Of a stretch of DNA of 64,000 nt, positions 8,293 to 20,096 are shown one piece after another; the first letter of the stretch is position 1, and every line of letters starts with the position of its first letter. The DNA lies in contig NMRB01000950.1 of the NCBI GenBank assembly GCA_002633025.1, positions 162,121-226,120 on the forward strand, in the 5' to 3' direction. The DNA is from Notospermus geniculatus. Lineage: Eukaryota; Nemertea; Pilidiophora; Heteronemertea; Lineidae. The translations under genes and the position numbers were made by a program. The notes below the pieces were generated by a model. That model was not told the DNA's origin, made no database searches, and saw only the letters and a program-made list of their open reading frames with translations.

Positions 8293-10655
8293 ATCAGGCC
8301 ATATCTTTAATTACTGTTGTTCTATTGATTAAACCACAAGAGTTTAAATTATCATCAAGGCTAAGACAGGGTGGACTTGTACAAGGAAATTTTTATCGAA
8401 GTCAAACAATAATTACATACCGACATGCAATTTTCTTGTAAAATTTCTTTTTTATTTCAACATAGCCATTAAAATGCTACATATTGCACACAGTTTGCAA
8501 CTTATTATTATCATCAGAAGAAGTACTCATTTATAAATAGTGGCAAAAAGTAGTCACCAAAAGTGGCACAATGGAGTTTTGACCATCCACAGATATCTAA
8601 AAATTTGGCATTTTGGAAAATATCATGCAAGATACCGTATCAATAAATCCATTGTCTAGAATAGTGTCCAAGATTATTTTTTTGACTTTTTTCAATTAGC
8701 ATTGTGCACATGTTTGGTAACTAATTTTTCAGAGGTCATGATCATGTTCTGTCATCTACCTTACACCCCTCCCTACAGAAATGACATGCTCCAAAAGTGA
8801 GTATTTCATGTTATGTGGTCAGGTCTATATCTACAATGGAGGGGTGTAGGGTACAAGTTACTACAAATATTAACAATGTGTACATCTCGTGGAAGCAGTG
8901 ACCGACAATAAACCAAAATCTGACAAGTCCGAACAATTTGCAAATCGCCTGACATACCGTAATATTATAGGCGATGTCGCACACAGCGACGTGCAGGACT
9001 GTACAGTTTCAGCTCACCCGCTGAAAAAGTGGGCCTTTTCCCGCTGTTAAAGGTGTCTTCCTTGATGCTGGGGCTTGGAGAAACCGCCACGTTCAGCGGA
9101 CACAACCACCTCAACTTTCGATCACTTTTTCATAATCTGCACCTACGAAGCTAGACAATCTAAACAATTCACAAAGCATTGATTTAATAATTACAAATAT
9201 GCACAAAGGTGGCGCCATATTATGTCGATGACGCAATGAAAAAAATATATATCTGCGTAATTACATATATCCAATGATCAGTTTTTGACTTCCTTGGACT
9301 GATCTGACAATGGTACCAATCTTACAGTTTTGACGCGTCTGCATAATTTGGCCTCATTATAACCTGAAGAAAACAATTTCAGACACCAAATTCTGAAAAT
9401 TCTGAGGAAAATTCTAGAAAAAATACTTGAAATTGAAAAAGACCAGGGTTGGTTGCCATGGTGATAAATAAGCATGGAGTCTGTAGAATATGTTGGTAAC
9501 CATGGCAACCCTTAAGGCCACTAGATGAGCCCAGTAAACAAAGTATTCAACACAATGACCATGGTTAATTTGTTGTCATGGCAACCGAAGTCACTGAGTC
9601 AAGGAACCAAGCCAACATTGACCCTGTTACCAAGGCAATGACCTTGGTAACCACAGCTGCAACCAACGGAGATGCAAAACGGTGTGTCATTGATTTCATT
9701 TAAGAATTATTTTACTGTGCTACACCAAAATTCTAAATCAAAATGGTGTGATGAATTTTGATGAAATACATGTGAAATTATACTGAATTTTGGTGACTTT
9801 TTACACAGTAGCTTTCGATGATGTGCACAGCACATAGTGAGGCTGATTCCCACCAGGGGGCATGACAGTGCCACCAATAAAACCATCTCCCTCCAGGGGG
9901 CCAAAGAGTGCCCTGAACGAGTACAATATTCCGTGATTGTGAACTTCCTAAAGAAAAGAACTCAAATAAACAGACGGGCCTCACATGAATATACGACGAG
10001 TCCAAACATACATATCTCACAGTTTGGACTTTTCCACACAGTTTGGACTTTTCCACCTCTAAATTCTAACTACCGGGTTGGGTAGATGTGACTTGAGGAA
10101 CGATTTTGAAGAATAAAAGAATCTACTCTAATGTAAAATCACTAAAATTGAAACATTATTTCCAAAGTGCACAATTCATAAACTTCGGTGTACGCGGCAC
10201 ACCATGTCGTCAGCTCCAATTATTAACTCCAATAAAGACAATTTTACTATCCTACACCAGAAACGGTCCAGAACAGCATCGCTGACTTACCCTTTGTTTA
10301 AAACCCTTCCATATCTTTTGAGTATGAACTATAGAAGGGGAAATAACAACACCTAGAATAAGATACTTGACTCTTTTGTTTTGTTCCTCAAATTTGCACA
10401 TCTCGCCAAGTTGAGGTACGTTCGTCCCAACATAATTAGTCTTAAATCAAGGCCGCGGCAAAGATACATCTATGTACAAATCCATGCTTTATATATATAT
10501 ATATATATAGTATGTATATATATTTATATCTTAGATATCTTGGATGAGGGCAATGTACAAACATGAACCACTGATGGAACCAGAACAGATTCAGACAGCG
10601 AGGATTGGTGACCTTTGAAATCTTGAAGTCAGAGTTGGGCATTAAGTGACTCCAG
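8293..10655. other. Intergenic sequence, no supported gene
   Basis: No exon or RNA gene found. It holds repeated GGTTGCCATGG / CCATGGCAACC motifs at about 9430-9660, two tandem CAGTTTGGACTTTTCCAC copies at 10019-10056, and a TA-rich microsatellite at about 10490-10530. It lies between the convergent ends of the two recognisable genes (plus gene ends 5390, minus gene ends 17072). Confidence 0.45.
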
Positions 10656-10766
10656 CAGGGGCGGATCCAGGATTTAGGAAAAGAGGGGGCACCCTGTGTT
10701 AGGAATTTTACAGATTTGTTGGCCAAAAGGGAGGCACGCGTGCACCCACCTGTGGATCCGTGCCTG
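10656..10766 (+). mobile_element. CAGGGGCGGATCC MITE, short complete copy
   Basis: Termini CAGGGGCGGATCCAGGATTT and GTGGATCCGTGCCTG. The 5-bp TCCAG flanks both ends directly, which reads as the target duplication. The interior is an internally deleted version of the family seen at 59719-59876, lacking the TTGAAATC-to-TTCAGAATTT part. Confidence 0.8.
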
Positions 10767-10832
10767 TCCAGGGTGGACAATGACATCCATGTGGAGACTA
10801 TGAAGGAGCATCCTGAAAACTCACGCCATTTG

Positions 10833-10993
10833 TGAGGCAGTCTAGGAAAACCCGTTGGATGTCGCTGAACGATCAATGCGGGCTGTCCGATTGCCTGTGC
10901 ATTGATCTGCTACTGTTTACCTGTTACGTAGTACATTTCAGCTATTGAAATGTGGGGGTTTACAAAGGCCATTAACACTTCCCTCAAATGTGA
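10833..10993 (+). repeat. Dispersed repeat, uninterrupted copy
   Basis: Contains CTAGGAAAACCCGT, TTGCCTGTGCATTGATC, GTTTACCTGTTACG and CCATTAACACTTCCCTCAAATG. The same sequence occurs at 57526-57835, where it is split by a MITE; here the join reads TTCAGCTATTGAA without interruption. A short inverted fragment is at about 12749-12785. Confidence 0.7.
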
Positions 10994-11215
10994 CATCCGA
11001 CGGGAACACACAGCATGTGATCACTGAACTTGTTGCAAGAGAGGAACACACAGTGTGTGATCACTTAACCTGCAACTTCACAGGAACACACAGGATGTGA
11101 TCACTGAACTTGCAGCAAGACAGGAACACACAGCATGTGATCAATGAACTTGCTCCTAAAGAACACACAGTATATGTGACCACTGAACTTGCACAAGACC
11201 GGAACAGGTTGTAGC
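10994..11215 (+). repeat. Tandem repeat of GAACACACAGCATGTGATCA units
   Basis: About five units of 38-44 bp: GGAACACACAG, YRTGTGATCACTGAACTTG, and a variable spacer such as CAGCAAGACA. No coding potential seen. Confidence 0.75.
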
Positions 11216-13385
11216 AAGCTGTGATGAGTGTCACTTAAAGGGACCATTTCACCCGAACATCAAGCGTAATTTACAAATTTTGCTGATAGGACCACCTCAC
11301 TGCTAAATCTGTTGTGTTTCCCTGTCTTATAAAATATGAGAAAAATACATGTGAACGAGGTCGCGGACACCTTACTTAAGAATTCTTACACCAGGTGGCA
11401 CCAGGAGAGAGAGGCAACCCAAACATTCAAGCTGACTATTGCAGAATTCACCTCCGCTCTGATATACAGAGTATGACAAAAGTAAAGCCGACTTTCTTCC
11501 CTACTTATGATGTAATATCCGTCTGTCCATCCGTCCATGTGACCAAGTTGTGTCCCTGCTGATCGACATTTTCTTCATGAGTATTTCTTCAAACTGAGAT
11601 CAAGAAGTTGGTAAAAATCATAAAATTCCGACAATCTCGCTTGAAAATGTCGTTTATTACCTCCCTCCCCTCAAGGAACCCAATATGAATTCTAACATTA
11701 CACATGTACATCGCTACATTTCTCTCAAACCAAGTAAGAACTTGCCACCCCTTCGGCAAAAATGGACCCTTCCTAGTTCCACCGTATCAAATAAGAAGAG
11801 TCCATCTTTTTACATTTATAGGGGTGCCAGGTAAAAAACAACAGTGTCAGCCCACAGATTACATGCAGCAATATATTAAATTTATACATTATTTTTCTAC
11901 TTGTGCAAGCGAAAATTCGCCACGGCAAATTTTCACGAAGAGATTTGAGATTAGTGAATTATACAAAAATAATTCGTCCTCGATGAACACCACAATTCAG
12001 ACGTTCAAATTTGTTCAAACACCACATTTTGTTCAAACAGAGAGTTAGTTTAACAAATGCCAATAGGGGGCGTCTCAGAAAAGCTCAGAAAGTCCAACAT
12101 GTTGCAAGTTTATCCGAGATCCCAAGTCCGTTTATCGCCTAAGAATGCCATGACCTTGTCAAATAAAGTATAAGCACCATTTCTCACACGTAAGGTTAAT
12201 TCATAGCACTTTTCAACACAAATAAAATCGCATCTCCTCCTTAGAGTCAGAATTAGGTCAGAGGTCAACAACTGTCACAATTAGGTCAGAGGTCAACAAA
12301 TGTCACAATTAGGTCAAAGGTCAATATCTGTAGCTACGCCATCTGAGTCCAATATTGCCCGAACAATGAACAGCCACGACCTGTCACGGAAACCGCATCA
12401 TCGGCAACCATCCACAATCATATGCAGTTAGTCTTCAGAGAACATCCAATGACGTTAGTTCCCACGGGGTCAGAGGTCACGACTGTTGTTGTTGTTGTTG
12501 TTGTTGCTATCTTGAAACGCATGCGAGCACACAGGCGGGGTTGATTACGCATGCATCATTCTGCAAAGAAACAAAGAGAAACATGGGTGAGAAAATATGG
12601 AATGAGAGGGGCTTGGGGCAAACAGGGGGCGCTCAAAGCAGGTCAGCTTGACTCCCATCTGGACCTGTCTATTCTGAAGATGTTATTCATCATTGCGTGG
12701 GGATTTGGCCTAGTGGTTAAGGCACGCCAATCTATACCCTTATTGATCATTCAGCGACATCCGCCGGGTTTTCCTAGACCACCACACATATTACGTGGTG
12801 TGACTGGCTATTGTAAATGCCAACCAAGTTCTACCACAACTCTAGGCTCAAGTGAGTGATCAGTTTAAATCCGCCATATTGGACGGCTAATGACGACGTT
12901 GTCGATCCACTTGGTGCACTCTGTCATCGGCGCAAGTGGAATGTGTGTGACTTCAACCATGACGTGATCTACACATGGCACACTTTGTCGTCGACGTCAG
13001 CATGGTCAAAAGTGACGTCACAATGAGCCACTGCACGCTCTCTTTTGGACTTATTAGATTATACAGCCAGCTCAGGAAGACAGTATTGGCAATTACTCCC
13101 TGTAATTACTGCAGAGGTACGACTTGTGGTTTGTCATTCAAAACTTGCAACATTAAACGCCTCGGTCAGTAGATCATGCGTTCTGTACCTATTTCACAAT
13201 ATCTAGAGATTAGTTGCCGAAACGAACACAAAGCATGCTTACAAAGGATTTAAATGGAAATTCTCAAGAGACTACAATGAAATGGTCCATGGACCATGTG
13301 CTCACTGGGTTGGACATAATAGTCTAATGACAGAGGGAGGTACATATCAGTTATGAGCAATCTGGGTCAAGTCATTTCCAGAAAA
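11216..13385. other. Intergenic sequence with a tRNA-like SINE fragment
   Basis: No gene found. It includes a short tandem repeat of AATTAGGTCAGAGGTCAACA (three copies, 12250-12320), a TTG microsatellite at 12484-12508, and at about 12695-12790 a tRNA-like head GGATTTGGCCTAGTGGTTAA joined to a fragment of the 10833-10993 repeat in reverse. Confidence 0.4.
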
Positions 13386-13389
13386 GACT

Positions 13390-13900
13390 TTGATGATTTT
13401 TGGGTTATGCCACCTGGCGGCCATATTAGATGGCCGATCGGGCTGCAACTTCACATGTACATAAAGGTCATCTGCAGGGGACCACATAGCACATTGGAGC
13501 GCTTTAGGTCAAGTCGTTCCTGAGTTACAGCACTTTGATGATTTTCGAGTTACGCCACCTGGCGGCCATATTGGATGTCCGATCGGGCCGAAACTTCACA
13601 TGGACATAAAGGTCATCTGCAGGGGGCCACATAGCACATTGGAGCACTTTGGGTTAAGGCATTCCCGAGTTACAGCACTTTGATGATTTCCGGCTTACGC
13701 CACCTGGCGGCCATATTGGATGTCCGATCGGGCCGAAACTTCACATGGACATAAAGGTCATCTGCAGGGGGCCACATAGCACATTGGAGCACTTTGGGTT
13801 AAGGCATTCCCGAGTTACAGCACTTTGATGATTTCCGGCTTACGCCACCTGGCGGCCATATTGGATGTCGAATCGGGCCGAAACTTGGTATTTTTTAAGG
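13390..13900. repeat. 147-bp tandem repeat, about 3.5 copies
   Basis: Units start near GCCACCTGGCGGCCATATTGG at about 13410, 13554, 13701 and 13848, spacing about 143-147 bp. The second and third units are nearly identical, so part of the array is recent. It grades into the dispersed repeat that follows, which shares GCCACCTGG and CGGRCCGAAACTT. Confidence 0.8.
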
Positions 13901-13969
13901 TACCCCTCCAATGCATGTTTATGCAAGATATGAAGTTGCTCGGTGAAATAATGACAAACTGTGGCAGGT

Positions 13970-14368
13970 TCGTCACTTTTGTCGAACTTTGACCTCTGTG
14001 ACCTTGAAAAGTAGGTCAAATCAAAAACCCGTTATATATGTTATGTATCCTTATTAGCTACACCTATGATAAAAATTTGAAGATGATCTAGTCATTAGTT
14101 CAGGAGTTATTGTACTTTTTGTGTTTTTGGTTTCCGCCACCTGGTGGCCAAACTGAGAGTCGAATCGGACCGAAACTTGGTGTCGTGGGTCATCTGACCT
14201 AGGGGTATATATGTACCAAGTTTCAGATCAATAGCTCCAGCGGTTACGAAACGTGCCCTGCTAACGGACAACGACGACGACGGACGACGACGACGACGAC
14301 GACGACGGACGACGACGGACGACGGACGCTGCACCATCGTAATAGCTCACCCCAGTGAGCTAAAAAAA
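13970..14368 (+). repeat. Dispersed repeat with GAC-rich tail and AGCTCACC...GAGCTAAAA end
   Basis: Shares TTTGACCTCTGTGACCTTGA, AAGTAGGTCAAAT and TTATGTATCCTTATTAG with 45016-45575 and a short piece at 26331-26370. It ends in a GACGACGGAC microsatellite (14265-14330) and the hairpin AGCTCACCCCAGTGAGCTAAAA. Such tails are seen on some invertebrate retroposons, but I cannot name the family. Confidence 0.6.
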
Positions 14369-14402
14369 ATAAAGTTAATCACACAATGACAACAGTTACT
14401 AC

Positions 14403-14605
14403 CGGTAACTCATCCAGCAGACGACATCTTCTGTCAAAGTTTTCTCACATCCTATGGAACTGATTGAAAAATATTTTAAGAAAGGTTGTTCCTATCAACC
14501 ATCTGAGGACAGTTTCTTCAATTTTTTTTCCAAATTATTTCTGAGGATTGAAGTAAACTTGAACAGAAGATACCGTCTGCTCAAACCTGGGGGCAGACGA
14601 GACAA
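14403..14605. mobile_element. GCAGACG palindromic MITE (TTAA family), diverged
   Basis: Copy of the family whose best copy is 63026-63245. It has CCAGCAGACGACATCTTCTG, TTTTCTCACATCCTATGG, the centre ATTGAAAAATATTT with its complement, and GTCTGCTCAAACCTGGGGGC. The TTAA ends are decayed. Confidence 0.7.
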
Positions 14606-17071
14606 TACTCTACAACAATGAAATAAAGATTCACACAAACACAACAACATGCAATATCTTCATGAGCTATGGACATTGGCCGCTGGTCCCGTTGATCTCC
14701 GCGTCGAGGTAGATGATTTCGTAGATGGAGTATAACAGAAGTAGAAAGAAGTGGAAGAACAACGCCAGGCTATGAGGGCACTCACCGTATTCACGTATTT
14801 CCTCAAGCTAGGGGACGTGAAAGAGAAGGCGAATGATTATAGGGGGCACCACAGGACAATGGACGAAATAATCAGTGTTACAAGAGGGGTGAACTCTTAT
14901 TTGAGGGTCACAGGGCATGAAGAACCCCACTCTCCACCCCCTCCTTCACCCCAAGGTTGATGGAGACTTGGTTACCGGTATATTGAAGTGTGGAGTGGAG
15001 AAGAGGAATTTTTCAACGCAGTCCAAACCCCACAACATGAGTATTCATTGGAAAGGGTTCAAAAAGATCATTCAGGTTATACCATTTGTTTCCCCAAGTG
15101 GATGAGTCCTGAGGAATAGAAGTTCTTCACGTGACATCACATTTTCATGACGACATCACGATGCCGCCATATTGGCCGTCAAAATGTCAAGCGACATCAC
15201 GGCATGAACACAGCATCAATACACAATTAAATCATGACGTCAAAACGTGACAGTTTTGACGTCATCGCCGGCCATTTGATGGCCAACACGGCTGATTCTT
15301 TGCAGTCATGTGACCGTTGTGACGTCAGGAAGACCTCTATAGTTTGGTAGTTTGAAAGCCAGGTGATGTTGATGACGTCTACAGTGTTACAGAAGCAATT
15401 GTATTGCATTATATTAGATTTTTATGGTTCCCGATCTTGGTTCCCGATCACTAAGATCGGGAACCATATTGTTTTTGGTCATGGTGTCTGTGTGTGTATC
15501 TGTGTGTGTGTGTGTGTGTCTGTGTGTGTGTCCGTCTGTCACGCCTTCATATCTTATCTCCTTCAGCAGCTACTGCTCTGGTAACACATCCTACCCCTAG
15601 GTTTGTCAACCTGGGCAATCCAATGAACGTGCCTTGATCTCTATCAATGTACCATTCATGTACCGGTAGTAGCACCTGTACATCGGGAACCATTCGACAT
15701 TTACAATGTCATCTTGTTCCATCAGGGTAGAAGCCATAGTGAATATGGAGGAGGCCACCTCAAGCTTTAATTGACAAGTCATTGTGGAGACTTCATGCAG
15801 CTACATAACAGATGACACCTTAAAATGACAAGCTGAAGGACGACAGTTTTCTAGGCATCAAACTGATCCCTTCCTCACAGTATAGTCCCCAGTTACTCAT
15901 GCATATTCATTAAGCCAGAAGCACACCAGGCGATAGCGCAAGCAATCTTATTACTGCCATATTAGAGGCCACCACCAGTTAGCGGTCCTAGAACGTCACA
16001 AAATTTGACATCACAGAGAAGCAGTGCACCCCGCAACATCATCCATGATATGGAGGCCATGTCTTACGTCTGTGACGTCAAAATTTACAACTTTCTAGGA
16101 CTGCTATTAGGTGACCTCTCTTGGCCGTAAAGTCCTGCATTGAACCAGTTCAGCCCGTAGCAATGGAAGGATCTCCGCATGCATTTTTATATCATACAGT
16201 ATCAGTAGAATACATGTACCAAACAAGATCAAACTATACAGGGCAGACATCATCACCAGACATTTGTCTATTAGTACTACCACAGTTCACGATCTGCTCA
16301 ATTTCAACTTCCATGCAAGACTACTTCAGGCCAACTACTCTTGTCACACCCAAGGCCTACACTTACATTTGGTACGACCGTTACGAGACGTTGGGGTCGT
16401 TCAAGTCAGCTAGGGTGGAAGTTTAGAATCATGTTGAATAGAATGCGTTTCTGCATGAGGACCAAGCAAGCTCTCACCTCCCGCCAGGAACAGGGTCTAG
16501 TACTCAACCCTGACTCCCTGGAACGATAGCCTACACATCTACAACAGCAGTGACGTAAGGGTCTTACCCCTTTTAAACCCTGCGGGATACATGAGGTGCA
16601 CCGCCATGCAGTTACATAGTGAGAATTGGAGACTGCAGCAACTATATTGAGTGCTTAATAGAGAACTAATGATGATGATGAGGGGGTAGCATTAGGTTCA
16701 TTTTTGGGAGAAACATTTTGCCCTCTGTGTCATTACTTGCCGGTCACCCACCCAAGTATTGACCACACACAACATTGCTTAATTTCCAGCTCAGAGGCCA
16801 AAGCACCAACCATAAGGCCATGAAGAAAATCCTCCACAGCCGGTGGGTTAGGCCATGCCGTATAACTGGGGGTTCAGTACGCCCTCACAACGGTTCCAAT
16901 TCCTCCTACCCTCCCTCAGACAGAGCCTAGTTGAAGGTGAAGTGACCATAGGCTTTGATACATCAAGAAATATCTGAAGAGATCCCAAAATATCCAAAGA
17001 TTTTACAACAACAGCAACAAACATAAGACTTTTTTCTTAAGGGGCCAATTCCTCAATACAATTTCATTGCA
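14606..17071. other. Sequence downstream of the GEF-kinase gene
   Basis: No supported gene. It contains a GATCGGGAACC hairpin at 15427-15467 and a TG microsatellite at 15490-15535, plus several TGACGTCA sites (15235-15325, 16075). On the minus strand it follows the kinase-coding exon, so it should hold the 3' untranslated region or one more terminal exon. I could not find a convincing continuation or an AATAAA near the possible stop at 17072. Confidence 0.4.
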
Positions 17072-17261
17072 TTACCGGTACTTTACAACGTATAGAGAAA
17101 TGATTTGGTCTGTTTTGATAGTTACCTGATGTTTTCGCCGTTCGATGAAGTCGGCCAATCTAGCACCGGGGATGCTCGGGACTGGAGCAAGCGATGGGGT
17201 CGAAGTGCAGGAACGTATCATCCAATTGGTTTCCATGCACATCAAGGCATTTGGCCTGATC
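17072..17261 (-). CDS. Trio/Kalirin-family RhoGEF-kinase, last recognised exon (kinase C-terminus)
   Basis: Acceptor TTTTTTCAG ends at 17262 (minus strand), entering at phase 2. Reads KIRPNALMCMETNWM, the end of the kinase C-lobe, then a short linker and RLADFIERRKHQ, the C-terminal motif conserved in Trio and Kalirin. Two readings are possible. A donor CATCAG|GTAACT at 17127/17126 would splice to an unseen final exon, as expected if the conserved Asn-Asp-Val-Arg tail exists. Or translation continues 14 codons to TAA at 17074-17072, giving the 1440-residue model. The kinase homology is certain; the exact end is not. Confidence 0.75.
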
Positions 17262-17282
17262 CTGAAAAAAGATATTTCCATG

Positions 17283-17545
17283 TATTGTATTTGTATGTTT
17301 CTATCAGGGTTGAAGCCATAGCATTTTGGCCGTGGTAGGTATGGAAGAGGCCATCTCAAGCTACTCATGTTCCTCACTTGGATGGGGTCTTTTACTTGCC
17401 CTTGCAAAGACACAAGGTACAAGGCACCACGGCTTTCTGTCCCATGCAACAGACGCGAAGAGCCATATGGCCCGGGCTGGTTTCGAACCTGGGACCTGCC
17501 GCTTGCTGAGTGGATGTGATAACCACTAGACTATCAACGCTCCAT
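17283..17545 (-). mobile_element. tRNA-derived SINE, near full length
   Basis: Minus-strand copy in the last kinase intron. The head near 17545 reads GATAGTCTAGTGGTTATCAC (A box), then GCAGGTCCCAGGTTCGAAACC (B box). The body runs to GGCTTCAACCCTGATAGAAA and an ATACAAAT-rich tail. Confidence 0.85.
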
Positions 17546-17682
17546 GCGCGAGGATCCAGGATCGAGGATCAAGCTCCAGGCTCATGGATGCCTGACCCAT
17601 CATCACTTAAAACAGAGTGTCTAGCCCATGCCCCACTTCGTGGAGATGGACTGCGGAGACGACAAAATGCCTCTCAACTCAC

Positions 17683-17862
17683 TTCATATCCTCTATGAGC
17701 ATCATTGCGATCAAATCCTTGGCATCCTGGGATATCCCTTCAAAATAATCCTCCGGGAAGCAGTAATCTCGTCGCACGATATTTGAACACGTCTCTTCGA
17801 TGCTTTCGTCTAAGAATGGCGATACACCGCTGAGGAGGACGTACGTGAGGACACCAATACTC
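17683..17862 (-). CDS. RhoGEF-kinase exon: kinase C-lobe
   Basis: Phase 2 at both ends (180 bp). Acceptor CATTCCAG, donor ATGAA|GTGAGT. Completes the Trp of DIW and continues SIGVLTYVLLSGVSPFLDE, the alpha-F/G part of a CAMK-like kinase C-lobe, then ETCSNIVRRDYCFPEDYFEG and AKDLIAMMLIEDM. Corresponds to residues 1318-1377 of the model. Confidence 0.93.
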
Positions 17863-17954
17863 CTGGAATGAAAGTCAAATTGTTGTCAACTGATCCAAAG
17901 ACGTTTTTTACCTTGGTGAGATTGTTCAGGGATCTTTACCATAAGTGAATTTGG

Positions 17955-18062
17955 AATCAACTCAATTGTCCCCAGGAATCAACTCAATTGTCCCCAGGAA
18001 TCAACTCAATTGTCCCCAGGAATCAACTCAATTGTCCCCAGGAATCAACTCAATTGTCCACA
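17955..18062. repeat. 23-bp tandem repeat AGGAATCAACTCAATTGTCCC
   Basis: About five head-to-tail units, the last one ending TTGTCCACAGAG where it joins the MITE at 18059. Units are nearly identical, so it is recent. Intronic. Confidence 0.85.
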
Positions 18063-18253
18063 GAGTCCAGCAGACGTCATCTTTGTCAAAGTTTTCTTAC
18101 ATCCTGTGGTATTGATTGAAAAATATTTGAAGAAAGTTTGTTCCTCTTAACCATGTGAAGAATGTTTCTTCAAATTTTTTCGAATTCATTTCTGAGGCTT
18201 CTAGAAAATTTCAACAGAAGGTACCATCTGCTCAAACCTGGGCGCAGGTGATT
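18059..18253. mobile_element. GCAGACG palindromic MITE
   Basis: Contains GAGTCCAGCAGACGTCATCT, the palindromic centre GATTGAAAAATATTTGAAG with the complementary half CTTCAAATTTTTTCGAATTC, and GTCTGCTCAAACCTGGGCGC. It lies immediately 3' (in gene sense) of the exon ending at 18277. Confidence 0.75.
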
Positions 18254-18276
18254 TAATGAGTTCAGCACAAACTCAC

Positions 18277-18591
18277 CAGATGTCAGTTTTGAGACTGACG
18301 GGATTCCCGCTCACCAGCTCTGGCGCCGCAAACTCGGGACTCCCGACAAGAGGATGTACGTAATAATCTCCATAAATCTGCCGCGCATCGCCGAAATCGA
18401 TGAGTTTTAATTTCGGCGATAACGTCATCAGTTCCACCATCAGGTTCTCTGGTTTGATGTCTAAATGAGCGATGCGGCAGTTATGTAAATACTGGACGAC
18501 GTCCAGGAGTTGTCGGATGAACCCGGCGGCGACTTTCTCGTCGAAGGTGCTCTTGCTGGCGAGGTAGTCAAAGAGACGACCGTTTGGCAGT
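18277..18591 (-). CDS. RhoGEF-kinase exon: kinase catalytic and activation loops
   Basis: Acceptor CTCCTTTCAG, donor ATCTG|GTGAGT, 315 bp, phase 2 to phase 2. Contains LPNGRLFDYL after the hinge, VQYLHNCRIAHLDIKPENL (catalytic loop, Asp in HLD, downstream Asn present), LKLIDFGDARQ (intact DFG) and GSPEFAAPELVSG (APE motif). All residues needed for metal and phosphate binding are present, so the kinase should be catalytically competent. CAMK-group, death-associated/Trio-like. A MITE of the CAGGC family sits just upstream in the intron (18626-18786). Confidence 0.95.
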
Positions 18592-18625
18592 CTGAAAGGA
18601 GGAAAGAGACCGGTGAAACGAGGCA

Positions 18626-18786
18626 CAGGCGGATCCACGATTTCGGAAAAGAGGGGGCGCACTGTGCTAGAAACATTGAAATCTGCTGTGAATTTCAACG
18701 ATTTGCTCAAAATTTCAGAATTTCACGGTTGATTTGGCCGAAAGGGGGGGTGTGCGCCGGGTGCGCCCCCCTTCGATCTGTGCCTG
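18626..18786 (+). mobile_element. CAGGCGGATCC MITE, complete length
   Basis: Termini CAGGCGGATCCACGATTTCG and TTCGATCTGTGCCTG, with the interior landmarks of the family (GTGCTAGAAACATTGAAATC, AATTTCACGGTTGATTT). I do not see a clear target duplication here; the left terminus looks slightly deleted. Confidence 0.75.
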
Positions 18787-18956
18787 CAAGGACACACAGA
18801 TGTGACCCACTCCAGCAAAAGCAGTCGCTTGTCGCAAGTGATCATCACTGGTCATCAGTTCACTCAACTATTGTAACTGCTGTCCACTACGATTGTCAAC
18901 CTACAGAGACATATATAGTATGTAGGAGCGAGATATGTAGTATGCATTTTAATTTT

Positions 18957-19345
18957 TCCACCAGCTGAAGCCATAGCATTATTTGCCCTGGTAAGTACGG
19001 AAGAGGCCATCTCAAGCTACTCATGTTCCTCACTTGGATGGGGTCTTTTACTTGCCCTTGCAAAGGCACAAGGTACAAGGCACCATGGCTTACTGTCCCA
19101 AGCAACGGACGTGAAGAGCCAGGGATGCTTTATCCCATATAGGGCGATATTTATAAAAGCTAGCAAATGTTTTACCGGTACCTTAAATTTTGTAGTACAT
19201 TTACACTGGACACTGCTTTGCGAATATTAAGTAAAAGCATTTGCTAACTTTTATGAATACCAGCCATGGGCCAGGATTGGACCCCGCGACCAGCTGCTTG
19301 CTACGTGTAAGCAGACGTGGTAACCACTAGGCTATCAAGGAGCGA
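18957..19345 (-). mobile_element. tRNA-derived SINE split by a MITE
   Basis: SINE head at 19266-19345 (GATAGCCTAGTGGTTACCAC, then a degenerate B box GGTCCAATCC) and body at 18957-19141, separated by a palindromic MITE at 19142-19265. Removing the insert restores the normal SINE order CCATAT-GGGCC. Confidence 0.85.
19142..19265. mobile_element. GGCTGGTATTTATAAAAG palindromic MITE nested in a SINE
   Basis: Arms GGGCGATATTTATAAAAGC and CTTTTATGAATACCAGCC around a centre that also pairs (AGCAAATG / CATTTGCT). The flanks ATA and ATG suggest a 3-bp target duplication with one change. A second copy at 23819-23937 has a perfect AAT duplication. Three-base duplications fit PIF/Harbinger-type elements. 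Confidence 0.75.
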
Positions 19346-19397
19346 GGTAAAACCCCTGCTGTGGGAGAATGGGCAAGAAGCAGACGTAACTACTTAC

Positions 19398-19683
19398 AGT
19401 TCCTGAATGATGATAAAACTTGTGTTTGTCTCATAAAGATCAAAACAATGAATGAGGTGTTGATGTTGTAACGTCTGTGACATCATAAATTCTTGTTCGA
19501 CGGCTTGACGTTTGACTAGTTTTTTATTCAGACACTTGGCGGCGACATCCCTCCCACAACTCCGTTGGACGCATTTCTTGATGATGGCAAATCGGCCGCG
19601 TCCTAGTTCTTCCATTTCGTTGTAGTCGTTGTGGAGTGATTTTCGCCAGCGTGGACGGTCGGTGGTCTCTGATTCCAACACAT
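19398..19683 (-). CDS. RhoGEF-kinase exon: kinase N-lobe
   Basis: Acceptor TTCTGTTTCAG, donor GAACT|GTAAGT, 286 bp, phase 1 to phase 2. After a short charged linker it reads YNEMEELGRGRFAIIKKCV (glycine-rich loop), GRDVAAKCLNKK (ATP-anchoring Lys in VAAK), QAVEQEF (alpha-C Glu candidate), then LQHQHLIHCFDLYE and FIIIQEL (gatekeeper/hinge). Corresponds to residues 1118-1212. Confidence 0.95.
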
Positions 19684-20096
19684 CTGAAACAGAACAAGAA
19701 ACTATGAAACTGAAAATTCTGAAAGCTCTGGGTTTCCAATCAACACATCTACCCTCCCCCCCCGCATGGGTCATGACCTCTGCAATTGATACCAAGCTCA
19801 ATTCCAGGCAAGGGCAGAACCCGGATCTTTTTACAGGGGATTCTGAGGATGATGGCCACACAAGGCCGTTGAAAAGGTGCCCCAGAAAATTTTTAAAATA
19901 TACCCGCTTTGATGCGATTTTTGGCTGATTCTGGCAAAATATCATTGGTTGCTGAGAGCAGGGGACCCTCTGGACCCACACCTCCCGACTCCATCATCTC
20001 ACTGCAAAATGTCAGCTGGGATAAATATTGTCAACTCCACGGTTCCATTTGTACTCGATTCCAAAAGTTTGGTTCATATTTTTGGAGCAAACTTAC

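Noticed and set aside
12484-12508. TTG repeat as a coding poly-Gln or poly-Asn tract
   Set aside because: No surrounding open frame with protein features; simple microsatellite.
17326-17529. Repeated plus-strand frames reading SSYSCSSLGWGLLLAL at many SINE sites
   Set aside because: These recur at every copy of the tRNA-derived SINE and are read antisense to its promoter; repeat-derived, not genes.
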